A stretch of DNA of 64,000 nucleotides, taken from contig CALNXK010000008.1 in NCBI GenBank assembly GCA_942486035.1, positions 3,301,001 through 3,365,000 of the forward strand. Reading direction: 5' to 3'. A model generated the notes under the pieces. That model worked only from the letters and a program-made list of their open reading frames with translations, made no database searches and was not told the DNA's origin. Positions within the stretch are counted from its first letter, which is position 1. Each line of letters starts with the position of its first letter. Position numbers and translations under genes: made by a program. Source of the stretch: Porites lobata. Its lineage: Eukaryota > Cnidaria > Anthozoa > Scleractinia > Poritidae. Shown here piece after piece: positions 57,701 through 64,000 of this stretch.

Positions 57701-60700
57701 AACTTTGTCATAAATCATTTACTGCTGGAAGCTCTTCGTGCCGTTCAAACTGCAGTCACGACTGCAAGCCTGTGGTCATTATTTTCTTTTGTTCCCTATA
57801 CAGTTAGTCCAGGTCAAGAAGAAAGGTTGCAAAGCCTATCACATGGAACTTGAACAAAATGTTGTTATTTTTCTTTATTTGCAGTATGCAATTCTTCTAA
57901 CGATAGTGGTAACTATTCAGATGAAATATGTCCTACATATCATAGATCTTCGAAGTGAAAATCCATGGGACAACAAAGCTGTTTATCTTCTTTATACTGA
58001 GTTAATCACAGGTAACAACACACTGCATGAAAGTTGTGTTCTTTGAACTTTTAACATTTGTAGGTTTTGTGGCCCAGTCAAACTTTACTTTATGGACACT
58101 CATTGTATACAAACACCTCATTATTATGGATAAGTTCTTTCTCCCTCGGAAAGCCCTTAAATTTTCTCTTAATGTAATTTGCTTAATACTGACACCCATA
58201 AGGCCATTAATGCAGACGGAAGATACTTTTTTCTTGTCATGTCAACAGATTTTCATGGGAAGTTAGTCTAGCTGATATGGACACCTCATTGTCAACTGTA
58301 TATTGTAATAAGTCTACCTGCTCTGCTTAGAATTATGGCAGATTTCTTAGAATTTTTTTTGTTATCTGCCTTGAACCTCTTGAAAAGAGCAAGTTTCAGT
58401 TTCAAGGCTTATAAAAGTAGCAAAGACTAACAAATCAGCAAAAGACTTACATTGTATAAATCAACTGGACTACAATATACATAGTACTTTACGTGTAAAT
58501 TTCACTACCTTTTTGAAGCTTAAATGTTTTTAGTCTATTATGATTTTAATGTTAAAAATGTACCTTTTTGTTGAGTGAATTGAGACTTCCTTTGTCTCTT
58601 TCAGGTTTTATCAAGACTGTTTTATATATTTGTTTTATGGTGATCATGATTAAAGTGCATACATTCCCACTCTTTGCCATTAGACCAATGTACCTGACAC
58701 TAAGGTGAGGCACTAACACTGATTCTTTCATTGTTTGTGTACTCTTGGACTCCTTTGCATTTTTCACAGGCAGCAGGGTATTTATTTACTTATTTGTTTT
58801 ACATTTTATTTTTCTACAGAGGATTTAAAAAATGCATAAGTGATGTCATAATGTCTCGGCGAGCTATTAGGAACATGAATACTCTGTAAGTTTGTAGTAA
58901 TGTTCCACTATTCAATGAGTGTTGTTACTCTAATGACTTGTTGTTACAAACAATCTTTGAAGTTAATGAAGTGATGGACTCAAAGAGTGGAGTTATTTTA
59001 CATAGTATGATTGAAATCTTCGTAGTAATCGGTTAAGAAAACCTTAAATACCTACTTAGACAGAAGAATTCTATACTTTGCTGGATTTTTACTACCCAGT
59101 TTTCAAATGAACATTAAATGCCATCATCATCATTTTAGTTTTTCCTTATGTTTTCCTTTTGTTATTAATAGTTATCCAGATGCCACAGCTGAAGAACTCC
59201 AGCAAGGTGATAATGTTTGTATTATCTGTCGGGAAGAAATGACAACAGGCTGCAAAAAACTGCCTTGTAATCATATATTCCACACCAGCTGTTTAAGATC
59301 TTGGTTTCAACGGCAACAGACATGTCCAACCTGCCGAATGGATGTTCTCCGACCTCAGCCTGCACCCACTCCAGCACAGCCTCCTCAGCCAGGTCCACAG
59401 CCCCCATTTGGATTCCCTCCCATGGGAGTTCCTCCTGCTATGGGGCATCAACCTATCCCAGGGACACTACCCCAAGTTCCCCCAAATGGTAAGGAATATG
59501 TTGTTAATGTAGTGGTTGACATTCTATCATTCCCGGTGGACTATGAATTCAGCATTGCACATCCATTTCTGTAATATTATAGGTTTTCTAGAGTGTTGCT
59601 TGTTTGCCGACCTTGTCTTCTCTCTCTCCCACTACTGCCACAAAGATCTGCTCTTCACTAAAGGAGCTGTGTCACGAAGTTCAGCCAAATTAGGAAATTA
59701 CAAAATGCCCTTTTAGTTAAGAGAAACATAAAAATAACCACTTAAAACTCTAAAGGAGGGTTACAATAACATAACAGAAACAACAGATGCCACGGATGGG
59801 CAAAACTGAAGAAGATTGAAACAGATTGAAATTAGGGTTTTGAAAACTGTTCAGCCCAACAGTTTTTCAAAAATATTGCTCAGGAGACATATTTGTTTGT
59901 CTGGACCTCTGATTTTGTCATTTACCTGTAATTTCTTTGCTTACTTTAAGTTTCATAGCGATTGAGGGCGAGTGATTGGCAAAATTGGGCAAAATGAACT
60001 GGACTACCGTGACACAGCCCCTTTAATGTTCCAAAGGTTATCCTCGAGAATTTGTCACCTTGACCCAGATGATTTCTTGGTACCCACTGGAAAAACTTAT
60101 GATAGATATCCTTGGGTGTCCATCTACGTTGATATTGTCTGTCATGCTGACTTGTGTTCACCTTAAGTAGAGTGTAGAAAAGTCCATCTAAGAGGCTTGC
60201 ATAGGTTGTTTTTCTTAAGAAGTGTTGATCTGTTTACCATAATGCCCTTCTTTTGTTGGTTTTTTTATTTTCAAAATTATTATTAATCATGTATGTAATG
60301 ACAACTCTAGCTGCTCCCGTTATGTTCCCTGGTTGGCCACCAATGGCCGGACCCCCTGTGCCACCTGGACAACCACCTACGGCAGCTGCTACAGCGGTGC
60401 CAACACCCACTCCAGGTACACCCCCTACACCTGCAACCACACCCAGCACTAGTGACATACCACAAGATGGCACTACACAACCTCAGGTACTCCAGAATAC
60501 AAATACATGTATGTTTATTCTATATTATTCCCTAGTAAGTCACCCTTTGGTCCCAGGAATTTTTTTCTGAAAAAGTGCAATATGAGACTACTTAATCCAT
60601 TTTTCTGATCCCCATTTGGCAAAAAACAATCACAACTACAAATATTTTAAAAAGTTCAGGAACTTTGCTTGCTTAACCCTTTAAGCCCTAAGAGTGATCA

Positions 60701-62211
60701 GCATCAAATTTCTCCTTGAAATATCAATGCTTTGTAAAACAGAGAGGTCATGAGAATTACGGACGTGATCACACACAATGAATTTGCTGGATATTTTATC
60801 AACATCTCCCCACTACTTCTGTAGATCTGATCTACAAGGGTTAAACTATTCCTGATGGAAAAATACAGCTTCGTTGGTTTGGGAGTGCTTATAATGCAAA
60901 ATTTCAAGAAAGAAAGCTTGATCTTTGTCTTTTGCTTTCTTTTCTCCCTTTTCCTGTTTTCCTAATGGTTTTTTTTTTTTCTTTTTCAGATGCCAGGCTT
61001 TGGTTTCCCTCCTCCATTTATGTTCCCTCCTCCCTTTATGATGCCACCTTTCATGTTAGGTGAGTACTATCATAAACAAGAATTTTTTTCAGTCATGTGC
61101 CACTGTGCACACCTTTATGTATCACAGTCTCTATGTGGATGTTACAGGGTTATCATGCCACACTATTGTCATGTGGCAAAGGTGTGTTGGGATAACTTTA
61201 AATCTGAGCTCGAATCAATAATCCATACTAACTGAAAGTATAGTTATAGATTGACAGTCATCGAGAATCTTATCATACTAGATAAAATTTGAGTAGGAAA
61301 TCTGTATGGGCAGTTACAATGACAAGCTGAAGTTGAGCCATTGCAAAATCTGCACAGACCAGACACAAATATTTTATCATGTGTGCGAAATAAAACAGTC
61401 AGTAGAGGTTTAAATCATAATGAGTACTAATTTAGCTGAGGAGTTTGTCTTTAAAGTTAATTCTACATTAGAGACAATATACCGGTATCTATATCTCAAG
61501 ACAGCGTGTTCTTCTATTTATAAATTCAATTGATGTTTTCCCTGAAAGTACATTAGTTTTGTACAGATTGTTACAAAATGAAAATAATTGTCTTTCTCTT
61601 TTAAATGCCTCTTATCTGTTATAAACACCCCTTCTTGGACCACTTAAATTGAATAAACACCCCAGGTGTCTATTAGATCATTCATGGCAAATGATTCATC
61701 AACCCAGTCTACAGTCAACTCTCCCTAAGATGGACACCTTTGGGACCAGTACTATGTGTCCGTCTTAGAGAGAAGTCCGTCTTATAGAGAGTCAAATAAG
61801 GGGAGTAAAGAAAGGCAGGGACCAACTCTAGGTGTCCGTTTTACAGAGGTGTCCGTCTTATAGAGGTGTCCGTTAAGAGAGAGTTGACTGTATTTGTATT
61901 AGGGTTAACAGAGGTGTACACAAGATTCAAGTACTAACTCTTTATTGATCATAGCTTGACCAAGTAGTATTTAAAGAATTTTACACAAATTGTAACTGCT
62001 AAAGTATTTTATTATTGTTCCGTTCAGGTGGTCTGAGTTCTCCTGTCAATATGGATTTCTCATCACTGAATATAGAGCAACTTGTAGCTGTTGAAGGTCA
62101 GGAAAGGCAGAATGTGGAGGCGAGGATTAACATGTTACGTACAATTCATGCTCTCTTGGATGCAGCTATTGTTCAGCTAAATCAATATACACAGATGATT
62201 AATGAACAGAG
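54715..62211 (+). CDS. SYVN1: Synoviolin / HRD1 E3 ubiquitin ligase (3' end not found)
   Basis: Orthologue of SYVN1/HRD1, the ER-membrane E3 ligase at the core of ER-associated degradation. Ten exons, phases all consistent: 54715-54843, 54992-55084, 56924-57229, 57885-58011, 58605-58704, 58820-58885, 59172-59488, 60311-60486, 60990-61059 and 62028-62211, 522 residues so far. Multi-spanning N-terminal membrane domain (LTAASLALTGAVVANAYY, YIQAFVLVILLGKV, FTLLLFLKCFHWLAEDR). The RING-H2 at about residues 290-330 has CIICREEM, CNHIFHTSCLRSWF and CPTCRMDV, so all zinc ligands are present. Then a Pro-rich cytosolic region (PPTAAATAVPTPTPGTPP) and the conserved EGQERQNVEARINMLRTIHA helix. Exon 10 ends at a GTAAAT donor, so at least one more exon follows. 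Family identity certain. Confidence 0.95.
55085..56923 (+). other. SYVN1 intron 2
   Basis: GTAAAT donor, CATTTCAG acceptor. Besides the hairpin at 55691-56068 it holds AT-rich DNA and frames without domain similarity. No nested gene seen. Confidence 0.7.
55691..56068. repeat. 378-bp near-perfect hairpin in SYVN1 intron 2
   Basis: Left arm 55691-55857 and right arm about 55900-56068 are reverse complements over roughly 165 bases with few mismatches (ACTTCCTATCACCACCATGT against ACATGGTGGTGATAGGAAGT at the tips). The loop is about 45 bases. Transcribed with SYVN1, it would form a long RNA duplex. Foldback transposon by structure. Confidence 0.88.
61710..61892. repeat. MITE with TACAGTCAACTCTC ends
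   Basis: TACAGTCAACTCTCCCTAAG at the left; AGAGAGTTGACTGTA at the right. Internal repeats of GTGTCCGT(C/T)TTA. TA at both outer edges fits Tc1/mariner-type insertion. About 183 bp in intron 9 of SYVN1. A TGTC-CGTT-like echo lies near 63140. Confidence 0.8.
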
Positions 62212-63344
62212 GTAAATCAATACAGGACGACCTGGCAAAATCTCTCATCCCTTTTCTAGAAATATTTTAAAAACCTACATGATGAATAGAGGGGATCTCA
62301 CAGGATGCCCATTTGTGTTAAGTATCAACAACATCATGCCAGATTTTTTCCTCATAAAACGAAGGTTATAAATTTGTTGGAATTCACATCACATGTGGAT
62401 TGCTTAGGGCGGGGGAATCTCCAGTTATATGTTGAGCGGTGTTTACAGTGCGACTAGGGCCACTTAGAGAAAACTGACCAATCAGATTATAGGAAAATAT
62501 CAATACACTCCGAGAAAGTTGGTTGTGGACCAATCACCAGCTCGCAAAAAAACAATAAGTCACAACAAGCACAAAATTTTAATATTGATAACAAACGTTT
62601 TTCAAGGAAGCAAATGTTTCACAGACTATGTTTTTCTCTTCAAAATTTTACATGTAACACCCAGGACCCAAGCTGTTATTTTGTCATCTACCAGCATCTT
62701 TGCCGCTATTGCTGCGCTTTGCAATAACAGCACGATCATCTTTATTTAAACACGGAATCTCATTCATAAAAATGCTCTTCCAGAGAGCCGTGCAAAACAT
62801 AACAGTGAAGTTACAGTTGGTGCTTTCCCTACAGTAAGTCTGGCACGGTTAAATGCGTTCCAAGGGCCATTTAATAGGTTCGTTTGACCACATGTTGAAT
62901 TTCAAAGCATTTAAGAAATGTTTCTTTTTTAAATGGTCAGTCGAGTTGAAATCAGTTTGTAAAAGCCGTTGCCCCTCATCCTTTGCTCCTGGATTCAAGT
63001 CTGGGTTAAGTCTTTTCCCTTTTTTTATTTTCTTCATAATTTCTTTCTGCTGGGGTGGTCTCAGAGACACGTGCTCCAGTTTTAAGAGTTTTTATGAGTT
63101 CGCTTTAAAGAATTGCCCATCTTGGACAAGTGTCAACCGTTGAACGGTGTCCATTTAGAAAAGGGTCTACCTTATAGTGAAGGCAGCTAATTAAAGAAGT
63201 ACCCATCCTTAAATGGCACTATACATGTATGTGGGGAACTGAGACCAATTTCATGGTTTTTAAGCCTTGGGGAAAAAAAACAGTCCTTTGAATTTCAAGT
63301 TGTTATGAACGAGCGGCCTATCCTTCATGTCTCGGAAACTATGT
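62212..63344. other. Downstream of SYVN1 exon 10, no exon recognised
   Basis: Probably SYVN1 intron 10. A possible acceptor (TTTCCCTACAG at 62825-62835) leads to an early stop in the required phase, so no further exon is called. The 76-, 73- and 96-codon frames at 62.5-63.1 kb show no domain. Confidence 0.5.
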
Positions 63345-63930
63345 TTCTGGGTGTTCTTCTAGCTTAATAGCCACTAAAATGTCTAAATCTATAGGCATTA
63401 TTCATAAATCTAGGTTTTTGCTCTCTCCTCACTCTCTTCGAACCTTGTATAATTCAATGATCCTTCCACATATGTATTATTGCAACCTAGCTTGGGGATG
63501 TTCCTACAAATCTAATCTTAAAAGGATAGTTATTTTACAGAAGCGCGCACTAAGAATAGTAAGCAAGTCTAGGTACGATGGCATGCCCATACTGACCCGA
63601 TCTTCAAGGAGCAAAAGCTCTTGAAATCAAATGTCAAGATATCCACATGTTTATATTAGGTGTTTTTATGTTTTCATTTAAGAATTCTACACTCCCTTCA
63701 AAATTCAATAACTTTTTTTCAACGAACAACCAAATACGCAATTATAATACAAGGTCATACAAGGAGAGCTCAATCTTTTCGTTTACCGCTATGCAGGACC
63801 AGTACCATGCGGTATTCTGTTTACTTTCAAGGTCCAGAGCTTTACAACTCTCTGAATGCTAAGTATAACTAAATCTTTCTCCTATGCAACTTTAAAAAAA
63901 AGCTTAAAGAATTTCCTCTCAGTGTGGATT
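63345..63930 (+). pseudogene. 3' end of a non-LTR retrotransposon ORF2
   Basis: The plus strand encodes KMSKSIGIIHKSRFLLSPHS, LRTLYNSMILPHMYYCNLAW and LQKRALRIVSKSRYDG, the typical post-reverse-transcriptase end of CR1/L2/Jockey-like LINE ORF2 proteins. Frame changes follow (MFLCFHLR, SFKNSTLPSKFNNFFS, YNTRSY, FQGPELYNSLN), so the copy is dead. The 5' part is missing. Sense to SYVN1. Confidence 0.85.
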
Positions 63931-64000
63931 GACTTAATATTGCCTTCTGCTTAAGTTACTTCTTTTTTTGTAAAAGCTTGTACTGCTTTTGCTGGTCCAT

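Noticed and set aside
1..64000. CRISPR arrays, operons or prokaryotic systems
   Set aside because: Spliced animal genes occur throughout; the tandem repeats seen are a microsatellite and minisatellite arms of a transposon, with no spacer pattern.

Overview
The window is nuclear DNA of an intron-rich animal, AT-rich between genes and dense in short inverted-repeat transposons. The protein-coding genes are recognisable metazoan orthologues (ACTMAP, Speedy/RINGO, NRDE2, SRF, SYVN1). The gene sizes and repeat style suggest an anthozoan cnidarian, probably a stony coral; that assignment is inference. Exons were placed by reading GT/AG junctions, protein similarity from memory and phase arithmetic, without transcripts. 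No rRNA, bona fide tRNA or CRISPR was seen.

Layout. 2.3-4.3 kb (+): 3' part of ACTMAP, the actin maturation protease. 6.4-8.0 kb (-): a divergent bZIP protein, head-to-head with an unidentified 180-aa gene at 8.3-10.8 kb (+); their 260-bp promoter holds a palindromic CRE and an E2F-type site. 11.15-11.49 kb (-): a possible 3' end of an unidentified gene. 14.7-21.4 kb (-): a single-pass membrane M14 carboxypeptidase-like protein that keeps the zinc ligands but appears to lack the catalytic glutamate. 24.2-33.4 kb (-): Speedy/RINGO, whose first coding exon is split by a 7.06-kb Ty3/gypsy element with two identical 200-bp LTRs and a 4-bp target duplication. 33.6-44.4 kb (+): complete NRDE2, sharing a short promoter with Speedy. 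46.6-51.9 kb (-): complete SRF with a perfect CArG box at its 5' end. 54.7-62.2 kb (+): SYVN1/HRD1, ten exons including the RING-H2, with the 3' end not found. 63.35-63.93 kb (+): remains of a non-LTR retrotransposon.

Introns and intergenic DNA carry many non-autonomous transposons: a MULE-like element with 9-bp target duplication and about 115-bp terminal repeats in an NRDE2 intron, a foldback element with 8-bp duplication in the carboxypeptidase gene, a 378-bp near-perfect hairpin in a SYVN1 intron, and several MITE families with copies in more than one gene.

The genes do not form a pathway: this is ordinary metazoan gene order with two head-to-head pairs. The main surprise is the apparently recent retrotransposon insertion in Speedy. 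It stops the normal reading frame one codon into the LTR but leaves the CDK-activating RINGO core intact downstream of the 3' LTR. The element is itself broken by several reading-frame shifts and carries an unusual MYND-type zinc finger.
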